Below, piece after piece: positions 5,533 through 14,000 of a stretch of DNA of 18,427 nt (within the stretch, counting starts at the first letter, position 1; every line of letters starts with the position of its first letter). Both the position numbers and the translations under genes were made by a program. Below the pieces are notes generated by a model, which saw only the letters and a list, made by a program, of their open reading frames with translations, was not told where the DNA came from and ran no database searches. Source of the DNA: Bacteroidales bacterium UBA2939 (GTDB lineage Bacteria; Bacteroidota; Bacteroidia; Bacteroidales; P3); the NCBI GenBank assembly GCA_002349055.1, contig DECD01000011.1, forward strand, positions 1 through 18,427, read 5' to 3'.

Positions 5533-8184
5533 ATGAACAGAAAACACGGAGTTTTGAAGATTTTTGCTTTGGCAATGATGGTTTTGCTGGCCATGCCGGC
5601 ACTGGAAGCACAGCCCGGCGGACCGGGAGGATTCCCCGGCGGCCGTCCACCGAGAGGCGAGCGCTCCAAGGGCAAGCCCAAGTTCCCCGGACAAGACTGG
5701 AACAGCCAGAGCAACGACAAGAACGCCAACTCCGTGAAGAAGAAAAAGAAAGTGAAGGAAGGCGACACTTTCAAGGTGGTGGGTTCGCTGCGCGACTCCG
5801 TCAGCGGCGAGTTCCTGGCCTTCGTCAACGTGGCCGTGCTCGACTCGGCCGACTCGACCTTCGTCAAAGGCGGCGCCACCAACTTCGACGGTCTCTTCGA
5901 AATCAACGGTGTGCCGCTGGGTTCCTACCTGCTGCGCATCACCGCCATCGGCTACCAGAACCGCATGATTCCCTTCAAGGTGGAGAACAACACCGCCCTC
6001 GGCACCATCAAGGTGATGCCCGGCTCGACGACCCTCGACGCCGTGGAGATCACCGCCGAGCGTCCCATCTACGCCATGGACGGCGAGAAGATGATTTACA
6101 ACGTCAGCGACGACCCGAGCATACAGACCGGCACCACCGAGGACGCCCTCCAGAACGCCCCGGGCGTGGAGGTCGACGTGGAGGGCAACGTGACGCTGCG
6201 CGGCGTCTCGAGCGTGGAGATTTGGATTAACGACAAGCCCTCGAAACTCACCGAGGAGAACCTGAAGACCTACCTCCAGACCCTGCCGGCCAACGCTCTG
6301 GCTCGCATCGAGACCATCACCAACCCCTCGGCCAAGTATGCCACCGACGCCGAGGCGGTCATCAACATCGTCACTTCGGCACACATCAAGAGCAACCAGT
6401 TCGTGAGCTTCGGCGTCAACGGCTCGAACCAGCCCTTCATCTCGCCGTGGATAAGCTACATGTGGGCCAAGGAGAAACTGAGCGTCAACGTCTTCGCCAG
6501 CGGCCGCTACTCCTACCGCGACAACAAGAGCGAAGGCTGGTCGATGCGTCGCAAGGACAACGCCGCCGGCGACGGCTACGACACCACCCTCTACCAGACC
6601 GACACCTCGGAGAACGGCAACCGCGGCTACAGCGGCAACATCTTCATGAATGTCAACTACGAGATTGACTCCACCAGCGACCTCTCCTTCGACGGCGGCG
6701 GCTTCCTGAACTACAGCAAGAGCTACTCCGACCGCAATACCGACCAGTTCTACTTCTCGCCCATCGACACCATCGCCTACCGCACCGGCGACACCACCAC
6801 CTCGCCCTCGGGCTTCGGCCACCTGGGCGCCGACTGGACGAAAAAGTTCAACAACGAGGGCCACAACCTGCGCCTGAGCGTCAACGGCCGCTTCTCGCGC
6901 AACGCCAGCGACGAATACTACAGCCGCGACTACACCACCTACACCCTCACCCCCGCAGCCGCAGACGAGGAGCGCTACCTGATGACCCGCAACTACAACT
7001 ACGGCTTCAATTTCGACGCCCGCTACAACCGCCCCTATTCGCAGGACGGCGAACTGAGCTACGGCCTGCGCGCCGACTTCCAGAACACCGACAACGACTA
7101 CAAGCGCTATAACGACCACGACGGCTCCCTCGTCGACACCCTGCGCACCTACCATTTCGACGGCAAAGAGTGGGGCATTAACGCCGACGTCAACTGGACC
7201 CACCGCTGGGGCGGCTTCACCCTCAGCAGCGGCCTCGGCTACGAGCTGGCTCACACCTACTACAACTACGCCTCCGACCAGCTCTACCCCGACGGCACCC
7301 CCTTCGCCGACGACAGTTCCTTCTTCACCCACAGCTTCCGCCCCTCCATCCACCTCACCTACCGCACCGAGAGCATGCACAACCTCAAGCTCAACTACTC
7401 GATGCGCATGAGCCATCCCGGCGAGGAGAACCTGACGCGCTTCCGCATCTACGGCGACGACAGCTACCGCACCGGCAACCGCAACGGATTGAAACCCGGC
7501 TACACCCACTCGATGGAGGCCGGCTGGCAGAAATTCTTCGAGACCTTCGGCAACGTGGGCGTCGAAGCCTACGGCCGCTGGAGCACCAACGAGATTAGCT
7601 CGCTCACCGATGCCGAGTACGACAACCTCCTTGAGCGCGTCGTCTCCTACTCCATACCCTACAACATGGGCACCTCGTGGCGCTACGGCACCAGCCTCAA
7701 CATGACCTACCGCCCCAGCGGCTTCTTCAACGTGCGCCTCTACGCCAACCTCTACAACTACGGCTACCGCTTCGACAACTACAACGGCCAGGACTACCAG
7801 AACGACAAGTGGTCCTACAGCGTGCGCGTCAACGCCTGGGCCAAGGTCTTCGACCAATACCAAATCACCATGTCGCTCAACTACTCCTCGCCCACCATCA
7901 GCCTCATGAGCGAGCAGAAAGCGCGCTACTGGTTCAACATCGGCGCCCGCAGCGACTTCTTCAACCGCAAGCTGTCGGTCTTCATCAACATACAGGACCT
8001 CTTCAACTGGGGCGCCCGCTACGGCTTCGGCTCCGAGAACACCAACCCCTACTACCTCTCCAGCAGCACCAACAAGATGCTCAACAGCCGCTACATCTCT
8101 GCCGGCATCACCCTCCGCTTCGGCAAACTTGAACTCGAACGCAACGCCAAGGAAGGCTCAAGCGAGACCGGTGACACCCTATAA
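5533..8184 (+). CDS. Outer-membrane beta-barrel, TonB-dependent-receptor-like (OMP_b-brl_3 type)
   Basis: The product is 883 aa. The signal peptide is residues 1-26, cleaved in LEA|Q. A Gly/Pro-rich then Lys-rich low-complexity stretch follows (27-75; PGGPGGFPGGRPPRGE). Next comes a carboxypeptidase-regulatory-like beta-sandwich (about 80-165: VVGSLRDSVSGEFLAFVNVAV ... NFDGLFEINGVPLGSYLLRI) and a plug-like domain (about 175-280) with DALQNAPGVEVDVEGNVTLR and PSAKYATDAEAVINIV. From about 290 on it is a large beta-barrel with alternating aromatic strands. The family sits in the outer membrane of Bacteroidetes; the substrate cannot be told. No SusD partner is adjacent, so it is not a classical SusC. 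The last barrel strand (AGITLRFGKLELERN) is followed by a short polar tail rather than a terminal aromatic residue. Codons end strongly in C/G, which creates a long antisense open frame. It is probably co-transcribed with the lipid kinase 3 nt downstream. Confidence 0.9.
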   Translation: MNRKHGVLKIFALAMMVLLAMPALEAQPGGPGGFPGGRPPRGERSKGKPKFPGQDWNSQSNDKNANSVKKKKKVKEGDTFKVVGSLRDSVSGEFLAFVNVAVLDSADSTFVKGGATNFDGLFEINGVPLGSYLLRITAIGYQNRMIPFKVENNTALGTIKVMPGSTTLDAVEITAERPIYAMDGEKMIYNVSDDPSIQTGTTEDALQNAPGVEVDVEGNVTLRGVSSVEIWINDKPSKLTEENLKTYLQTLPANALARIETITNPSAKYATDAEAVINIVTSAHIKSNQFVSFGVNGSNQPFISPWISYMWAKEKLSVNVFASGRYSYRDNKSEGWSMRRKDNAAGDGYDTTLYQTDTSENGNRGYSGNIFMNVNYEIDSTSDLSFDGGGFLNYSKSYSDRNTDQFYFSPIDTIAYRTGDTTTSPSGFGHLGADWTKKFNNEGHNLRLSVNGRFSRNASDEYYSRDYTTYTLTPAAADEERYLMTRNYNYGFNFDARYNRPYSQDGELSYGLRADFQNTDNDYKRYNDHDGSLVDTLRTYHFDGKEWGINADVNWTHRWGGFTLSSGLGYELAHTYYNYASDQLYPDGTPFADDSSFFTHSFRPSIHLTYRTESMHNLKLNYSMRMSHPGEENLTRFRIYGDDSYRTGNRNGLKPGYTHSMEAGWQKFFETFGNVGVEAYGRWSTNEISSLTDAEYDNLLERVVSYSIPYNMGTSWRYGTSLNMTYRPSGFFNVRLYANLYNYGYRFDNYNGQDYQNDKWSYSVRVNAWAKVFDQYQITMSLNYSSPTISLMSEQKARYWFNIGARSDFFNRKLSVFINIQDLFNWGARYGFGSENTNPYYLSSSTNKMLNSRYISAGITLRFGKLELERNAKEGSSETGDTL

Positions 8185-8187
8185 CGC

Positions 8188-9123
8188 ATGAGACATATCT
8201 TCATCATCAACCCCTGCGCGGGTGGAGAAGACCATGCCGACGCAATCACCCAAAGACTACAGGCTTCGAACATCGAAGCCTTAGTCTATATTACCCAAGG
8301 GGCAAAGGACGCCACGCGCTATGTGGACGACTACTGCCGCCAGCATCCCGGCGAAGCGCTGCGCTTCTACGCCTGCGGCGGCGACGGCACACTCAACGAG
8401 GTGGCCTCCGGCGTGATGGGGCACTCTAACGCGGAAGTGGGCTGCTACCCCTGCGGCAGCGGCAACGACTATGTGAAATACTGGCACGGTGTCGACTTCA
8501 ACGACCTTCAGGCCCTGACGAAAGCCTCTTCCGTCGAGGTCGACGTGATGAAGGTCCGCTATCAGAGCGACTCCGGCCCTGCGCTACGCTATGCCCTCAA
8601 CACGCTGAACTTCGGCTTCGAAGCCGAGGTGTGCCGCGCCATGGACGAGATGCGTCGCAAGCCTCTGCTGGGTGGCAGGATGGCCTATCCCTCGGGCATC
8701 GTGAAGAGCCTCTTCTCCGGTCGCCACAACCCCTGCCGCATCACCGTCGACGGCGAGCTGTGGCACAAAGGCGACCTCATGCTGGCCTCGCTGGCCAACG
8801 GCCGGTACGAAGGCGGCGGCTTCCACAGCGCCCCCCGCTCGCTGAACGACGACGGATGGATTGAGGCCACCGCCATACGCCCCATCTCCATCGTGCGCTT
8901 CGCCAGCATCATAGGCAGCTACAAAAACGGCACCTACCTCGACCGAAAGAAACTACAGAACATCGTCTCCTACCGCCGCGCCAAGCATCTGCTCATCGAA
9001 AGCGACCATCCCTTCTACATCGGCATCGACGGCGAACTCCTCCACGGCAACCACTTCGAGATAGAAAACCTCCCCCGCGCCCTCCGCTTCGCGGTCCCGA
9101 ACCCAAACGCCCCTCTCCGCTAG
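8188..9123 (+). CDS. Diacylglycerol kinase family lipid kinase (YegS/DgkB-like)
   Basis: The product is 311 aa, normal for bacterial soluble lipid kinases of the DAGK catalytic family, which phosphorylate diacylglycerol or related lipids at the inner face of the membrane using ATP. The N-terminus has the family's IINPCAGG (6-13), the nucleotide-binding GGDGTLNE (64-71) and PCGSGNDYVKYW (88-99). The C-terminal beta-sandwich includes LANGRYEGGGF and IGIDGELLHG, matching the conserved substrate-domain signatures. The start ATG is 3 nt after the receptor gene's stop, so the two form an operon. Which lipid is the substrate is unknown; the link to the receptor is positional only. It ends just before the large convergent hairpin. 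Confidence 0.92.
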   Translation: MRHIFIINPCAGGEDHADAITQRLQASNIEALVYITQGAKDATRYVDDYCRQHPGEALRFYACGGDGTLNEVASGVMGHSNAEVGCYPCGSGNDYVKYWHGVDFNDLQALTKASSVEVDVMKVRYQSDSGPALRYALNTLNFGFEAEVCRAMDEMRRKPLLGGRMAYPSGIVKSLFSGRHNPCRITVDGELWHKGDLMLASLANGRYEGGGFHSAPRSLNDDGWIEATAIRPISIVRFASIIGSYKNGTYLDRKKLQNIVSYRRAKHLLIESDHPFYIGIDGELLHGNHFEIENLPRALRFAVPNPNAPLR

Positions 9124-9140
9124 GCTATAGTGCGTCCACC

Positions 9141-9214
9141 GTGTCTTAACCTGAAAAAAGTTGACACTTTTGGGAGCAATACCAAAAGTGTCAACTTTTT
9201 TCAGCGCAAGACAC
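9141..9214. terminator. Very long perfect hairpin between convergent genes
   Basis: A 23-bp perfect inverted repeat (9151-9173 with 9182-9204) surrounds an 8-nt loop. Arms contain GTTGACACTTTTGG and an A6/T6 run at the base, so it can terminate transcripts from both sides. An outer tier GTGTCTT (9141-9147) / AAGACAC (9208-9214) extends it. Still further out, TATAGTG (9126-9132) matches CACTATA (9214-9220), which overlaps the stop codon of the ATPase gene. It separates the lipid kinase (+) from the ATPase (-). Confidence 0.85.
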
Positions 9215-9215
9215 A

Positions 9216-10460
9216 CTATAACATGGATATAGGTACAACATCTATCCTATAGCCATTCTTTTCTATTGTACGTTGCTCAGCATTAGTAACTATCAAAAGG
9301 TTGTCACAATTCAGTTCTCCTGCGCATTCAAGCAAAGCATCCACTTCTCGTTTTTCTGTTTTTGGACTTCCTAAATCATAGCATACTTGCACCAAACGTG
9401 TAATATGCGGCCCATTACGTAAAACAAAATCCACTTCCTTGTCATTTCGTGAACGATAATAGAATATTGTTTTGTCTGTGTTGTATCCTCTGCGTATTAA
9501 CTCAACGAACACTTGATTTTCCAGCAACCGCCCAAGATTGTCACTCAAAGAAAATGCCTTTGCTTCAACAAATCCGTTGTCCACTAAATACACTTTCCGG
9601 GGAGCTTTTTTCATTAACTTTAATTTGTTGTTGTAACGAGGCAAATAGTAAAAGAGGTATGGCTCATGGAGATAATCCATATATTTCTTGGTCGTATTCA
9701 CACTTGAGAAACCCAGTTCATTTGCAAGTTCGTTAGCACTAAGAGGATTGCAGAAATTGGATACAAGATACAATGCAAGGTCGTTCAAGTCTGTAATGTT
9801 ACGTACATTATGACGCTTGGCCACATCTTTCCAGACGATAGAGTCAAATAGCGTATCAAGATAGCTGCGAGTCAACTGGCGGGAAGCCACGACCTCGGGA
9901 TAACCGCCATTACGCAAATAATCATCTATTAAAACCGATGCGTCGGTCTTATTCTCCTCCGTCAGACCATGTAGGTCAAGTTTGTTCCAATCAAAAAACT
10001 CCTCAAGGCTGAATGGTAACATTTCCACTTGAAGATATTTCCCTGTCAGAACTGTAGCCATCTCGCTTGAAAGCATTTTTGCGTTGCTGCCGGTGATGAC
10101 CATGTTTTTGCCCATTCTGTAGAGTTCGCTTACCCATAAATCCCAATCTGGTAGATTCTGTACCTCATCGAGCAGCAGGTATTCATAACCGGGATAGACA
10201 TCATCAAGTGTGCGCATAACAAGATTGGCATCCCAGTTATCAAGCAACTGTTGACTGTCGAAATTGAGATAGGCGAAGTTTTTATTTCGTAGCATCAATA
10301 GAGCCTGTGTGGATTTGCCCACTCGCCGGGGGCCGGTAATCAACTTGATGAGATGGTTCCGTAACAGAATCTCTGTATCTTGTGAGTTTCGACGTGTCAG
10401 ATATGGACGAGCTGTCAACTCGTCCCGCTCCTTCTTTTGATTTAGAATAACCGTTCTCAT
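9216..10460 (-). CDS. AAA_14 / DUF4143 ATP-binding protein
   Basis: The product is 414 aa, the usual length of this family of predicted P-loop ATPases with a C-terminal DUF4143 domain. Walker A is GPRRVGKST (43-51), Walker B is LLLDEVQ (95-101), and the sensor-like ITGSNAKML spans 122-130. Residues about 200-300 hold a helical winged-helix-like middle (LSANELANELGFSSVNTTKKYMDYL). The C-terminus resembles the nuclease-like fold of the family with E314, E320 and KEVDFVLR (341-348). However, the usual (E/D)xK on the following strand is replaced by QVCYD (358-362), so nuclease activity is doubtful. The cellular role of these proteins is not established. It is monocistronic, has its own promoter, and converges on the lipid kinase gene. 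Confidence 0.93.
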   Translation of the reverse strand: MRTVILNQKKERDELTARPYLTRRNSQDTEILLRNHLIKLITGPRRVGKSTQALLMLRNKNFAYLNFDSQQLLDNWDANLVMRTLDDVYPGYEYLLLDEVQNLPDWDLWVSELYRMGKNMVITGSNAKMLSSEMATVLTGKYLQVEMLPFSLEEFFDWNKLDLHGLTEENKTDASVLIDDYLRNGGYPEVVASRQLTRSYLDTLFDSIVWKDVAKRHNVRNITDLNDLALYLVSNFCNPLSANELANELGFSSVNTTKKYMDYLHEPYLFYYLPRYNNKLKLMKKAPRKVYLVDNGFVEAKAFSLSDNLGRLLENQVFVELIRRGYNTDKTIFYYRSRNDKEVDFVLRNGPHITRLVQVCYDLGSPKTEKREVDALLECAGELNCDNLLIVTNAEQRTIEKNGYRIDVVPISML

Positions 10461-10480
10461 TTTTTATATATTTTCGAGTG

Positions 10481-10511
10481 CAAAAATACAACTTTTTTTT
10501 CAATCGGCAAA
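10481..10511 (-). promoter_or_regulatory. Promoter of the DUF4143 ATPase gene
   Basis: On the minus strand, TTTG (10508-10511) and TATTTTTG (10481-10488) are separated by 19 nt, matching the Bacteroidetes -33/-7 pair, 20 nt upstream of the ATG codon. Confidence 0.75.
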
Positions 10512-10517
10512 ACTTAT

Positions 10518-10573
10518 TGCATAAAATATTGTCTATTTTATGCAGTATAACGTATTTTTTGCATAAAAATGCA
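10518..10573. repeat. Operator-like inverted repeats upstream of the ATPase promoter
   Basis: TGCATAAAATA (10518-10528) and TATTTTATGCA (10534-10544) form a perfect 11-bp inverted repeat with a 5-nt spacer. It begins 6 nt upstream of the -33 box. A second, smaller palindrome TGCAT-AAAA-ATGCA sits at 10560-10573 and repeats the TGCATAAAA half-site. The position suits a regulator-binding site. Confidence 0.6.
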
Positions 10574-10866
10574 GTGAGTCACGTAAGCACGGCAACGCGC
10601 AGAGAGCTGGAGGATCCGCATTCACGCATTCTTAAAGAGCATTCCCACACTAACGCATTAACGCATTCTGCCTGCTTTGCAGGCTTTGTGGTATGCCTGC
10701 GAGCACCGCTGAAAAAAGTTTACGCAGCGAGTCAGCACCGCTGAAATAAATCAAGTAGAGCGAGCAACCCACGGTATGCGCGTCCTCCCTTAAACTCCTC
10801 CCCTATGTTAGGGGTGGTGGCCGCGCAGCGGACGGAGGGGTGTGTTAGAGTCGGGGCGATACATAC
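10574..10866. other. Repeat-rich non-coding region
   Basis: No gene is supported between the ATPase promoter and the end of hsdR. The stretch holds three ACGCATT copies (10624, 10653, 10661) and a GCCTGC/GCAGGC stem (10670-10684). A direct repeat GCACCGCTGAAA occurs at 10703-10714 and 10735-10746, the first copy continuing as CTGAAAAAAGTT. A CCCCTA/TAGGGG stem (10800-10814) and a GC-rich CCGCGCAGCGG palindrome (about 10821-10831) follow. A diverged inverted copy of the CACCGCTGAA repeat lies at 10980-10998. It looks like accumulated interspersed-repeat debris. Confidence 0.6.
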
Positions 10867-10899
10867 AAAAAATCAGGGCCACCAAACCCGTGGCAGCCC
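10867..10899 (-). terminator. Probable terminator of the hsdMSR operon
   Basis: Read on the minus strand, a stem built from GCCAC/GTGGC (10878-10882 with 10890-10894) extended by flanking GGG/CCC is followed by ATTTTTT (A-run at 10867-10872 on +). It lies 158 nt past the hsdR stop. Confidence 0.55.
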
Positions 10900-11056
10900 C
10901 TCTTCACATTAAAAATAGGGTTATTCGCTGGATTTAATCTGATTCAAAGGTGCTCATGGCCTCCAGCACTTCACTACATCTATTTCATTCAGCGGTGTTC
11001 AGCTCCCTTCGGGGTGGCATGAAAAACCTTTATCTCAGTTCAACGTTAATTATCCG

Positions 11057-14000
11057 TCAATTTCCTTCCGATAGTTGTTTCAGGCGGCGTAACATGACGA
11101 TGAACCATTTTCTATCTTCCTCCGTGAGGCCGCTACCCGCCCAGTGGTTAAAGTATCTCCATTGGGAGAAGATGGCCGACCCCAGCAGTTTCACGTCATT
11201 GATGCTGTCTATTATTCGCAGCAACCCTCCTACCGACCGCCAGGCATCCTCACCGCAGGTCTCGATGAAGGATTGTCCGCAATCCATCTCGAACCCTAGC
11301 GACCAGCATTCATCGGGGAAAGCCATATCGTCCAAAAACCTGTACATTTCTCGGTCATCCGCAGCCGTCCGCTCAAAGAATTCGAGATGTTTCCGAGCGA
11401 AATTTCCAAGGGTGATCAAAGGCGCAGAATCTTCCGCTGCCATCAGCATTCCTCTTTCTTCTTCATTATCATAAGGAACCACATTGTGATGCATCGGGAC
11501 GATTTCCGGATGCTCTTCCGTGGTGCCCATGAAGCGTTGCAGATAGGCTTTCAGCTTGTCTATCACCGTCTGTTTCTTCTCGCCACTTTCAGGCATAAAG
11601 GGGTTGCTCGGCGGGAGTATCTGCACAATACCGGTACCCGTCTCGGTGACATATCCATCGGTAAAAGCGCGCCGCATGAAAGCATGCGTCTCTTGAGGTT
11701 TCAGATGTTCTTCCTCGATGATGGCATCCAACTGCTCGCGTTTCTCCTCTTCGATATACTGCTCCCATTCCGACCCCACGTCTTCGCCACTCTCTGGATT
11801 TATCCTGCCGATGAACATCTCAATCAGTTCGCGCTTGTCGCGCATATCGGGGCTTGCGTCAATCAATTTCCTGATGCAGGCAACAATCTCTTTGTCCTCG
11901 CAGTTGGTGTCGTGGTATTTCTGTACCAGCGTCAGGATGTAGTTGATGTTGATCTGCACCTGCTTCACCAGCTCCATCTCGAACACTAGGTCGTCCGAGA
12001 TGTCTTCTTTCTCTTTGTCGTGACTCGCAGGACGGAACTCTTCGTAGAAGTTGTTGTACCATCCCAGATAATCCTGCCACTGCATTTCACCCACCTTCTT
12101 GGCTTCGGGGGTAAAGTCGTCAAACGATGCCAATATGTTTCTCAGCCGCAATATCTCGCCCATCAGTCGGATGAATTTCTTCTTCTCCTCTTCATCCATG
12201 ATGTTGGCCAATCCTTCTACGGGGAACGTATCCAGCAGCATGTTTATCAGCTCCAGATAGGAGGCGCGCCGGTTGCCTCGCTCGTCCTCATAGCCACTTC
12301 TGTAGTATTCCTCGAAGGTCTTCATCAGCACTAATCCCGAGGCATTCTCGTCGCCAAAGATAGCCAAACTCTGGTTGGTGGCTTCTTCCAGGTTGCGGAA
12401 GCAGACAATGTTGCCGCAGTTCTTCACGGCATTCAGTATGCGGTTGGTGCGACTGTAGGCCTGCAACAAGCCGTGCAGCTTCAGGTTCTTGTCCACCCAA
12501 AGCGTATTCAGCGTCTTGGCATCGAAGCCCGTCAAGAACATTCCCACCACTATCAGGATGTCTATCTCTTTGTTCTTCATCCGCTGCGACACATCCTTGT
12601 AGTAGCTCTGGAACGAGTCGCCGTCGGTGGAGTAGCTGCAACCGAACATCCGGTTGTAGTCCTTGATGGCTGTTTCCAATGCCTCGCGACTCTGCCTGTC
12701 GGGAGCGGTGCCCACATTCTCGGGATTCTCGTCGCTCTCAAAGCCCCAGTCATCCACCTCCTCTTCGTTGACGTTGAAGGTGAATATGGTGGCTACCTTG
12801 AGGCCCAAGAGGTTGCTCTCTGCCAGCTGCCGTTTGAATTCGTTGTAGTATAAGATTGCGCTTTTGACCGAATCCACAGCGAAGAGGCTGTTGAATCCGC
12901 GGGTCTTGATGGTAACCTTCTCTTCCTTTGCTTTCTGTCCTTTCTTCACCACTTCGCCCACGTTGGTCAGCTTGCTCATCGTGTAGGCGTCGGCTCCCTG
13001 CTTGGTTTTCTCGGCAAATCGGTCAATGATGTAGCGTGTCACAATGCTGATGCGCTGCGGGTTGTGCAACGCCTCGTCGGTGTCGATACCCCACACCTGC
13101 TTGCTCTCCACAGCATTCCTCATCCTCATCGTCGAATTGTAATCCACATGGAATGGCAGCACGTTCTTGTCGCGGATGGCGTTGATGATGGTGTAGGTGT
13201 GCAACTGTGTGCCAAACAATTGTTCTGTGGTGGTGTATCTGCTAGCGGCTCCGGCGTTGACGGCAAAGATGGGTGTGCCGGTGAAGCCGAACATCAGGTA
13301 TTTCTTCACGCGCTTCTTGATAATCTTGTGCATATCGCCGAACTGCGAGCGGTGGCACTCGTCGAAAATCAGCACAATGTTCTCGTTGTTGAGCAGTTCG
13401 CGCAGTTGCTCGTCGCTGTCGTAGATACTGGGTTTCATCAGGTTCGACAGCTTCTGTATGGTGGTGATGATGATGTGGGCGTTGTCGTCCTTCATCTGGC
13501 GCAGCAGGATGCGTGCCGAGCTGTTGCTGTTGGCGCAGTTGGGCTCAAAGTGGTCGTACTCCTTCATCGTCTGGTAGTCGAGGTCTTTCCTGTCGACCAC
13601 GAAGAGCACCTTCTTGATGCCCTCCATCCGCGATGCCAGCTGGGCGGTCTTGAACGACGTGAGGGTCTTGCCGCTGCCCGTGGTGTGCCAGATATAGCCA
13701 CCGGCGCGCACGCTTCCCTGCCAGCGATTGTAGAGGGCTGTCTGTATCCGCAGCAGTATCTTCTCGGTGGCGGCAATCTGGTAGGGACGCATCACCAGCA
13801 ACTGCTTGTCGACGTTGAAGACGCAGTATTTTGTCAGTATGTTCAGCAGTGTGTGTTTGGCGAAGAAGGTGGAGGTGAAGTCGCGCAGGTCGGTTAGCAG
13901 GGTGTTTTCTTGGTCTGTCCAGTAGCTGGTAAACTCGAAGGTGTTGCCATCTGTCTTGTGTTTCTTCAAGCCGCTGGCCGCCTCCTGCTCTTTGGCGTAG

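Noticed and set aside
5419..7863. 814-codon open frame on the minus strand opposite the outer-membrane barrel gene
   Set aside because: It is antisense to a well-supported gene, has a Val/Ala/Gly-repetitive composition with no domain, and results from the strong C/G-ending codon bias of the plus-strand gene.
10934..10984. Minus-strand 16-codon stretch ending SEVLEAMSTFESD
   Set aside because: It reads like a protein tail but has a stop just upstream and no continuation; part of the repeat debris downstream of hsdR, so not called a pseudogene.
10950..11474. 174-codon plus-strand frame at the 3' end of hsdR
   Set aside because: Ser/Pro-rich shadow that largely overlaps the hsdR C-terminus; no promoter or motif.
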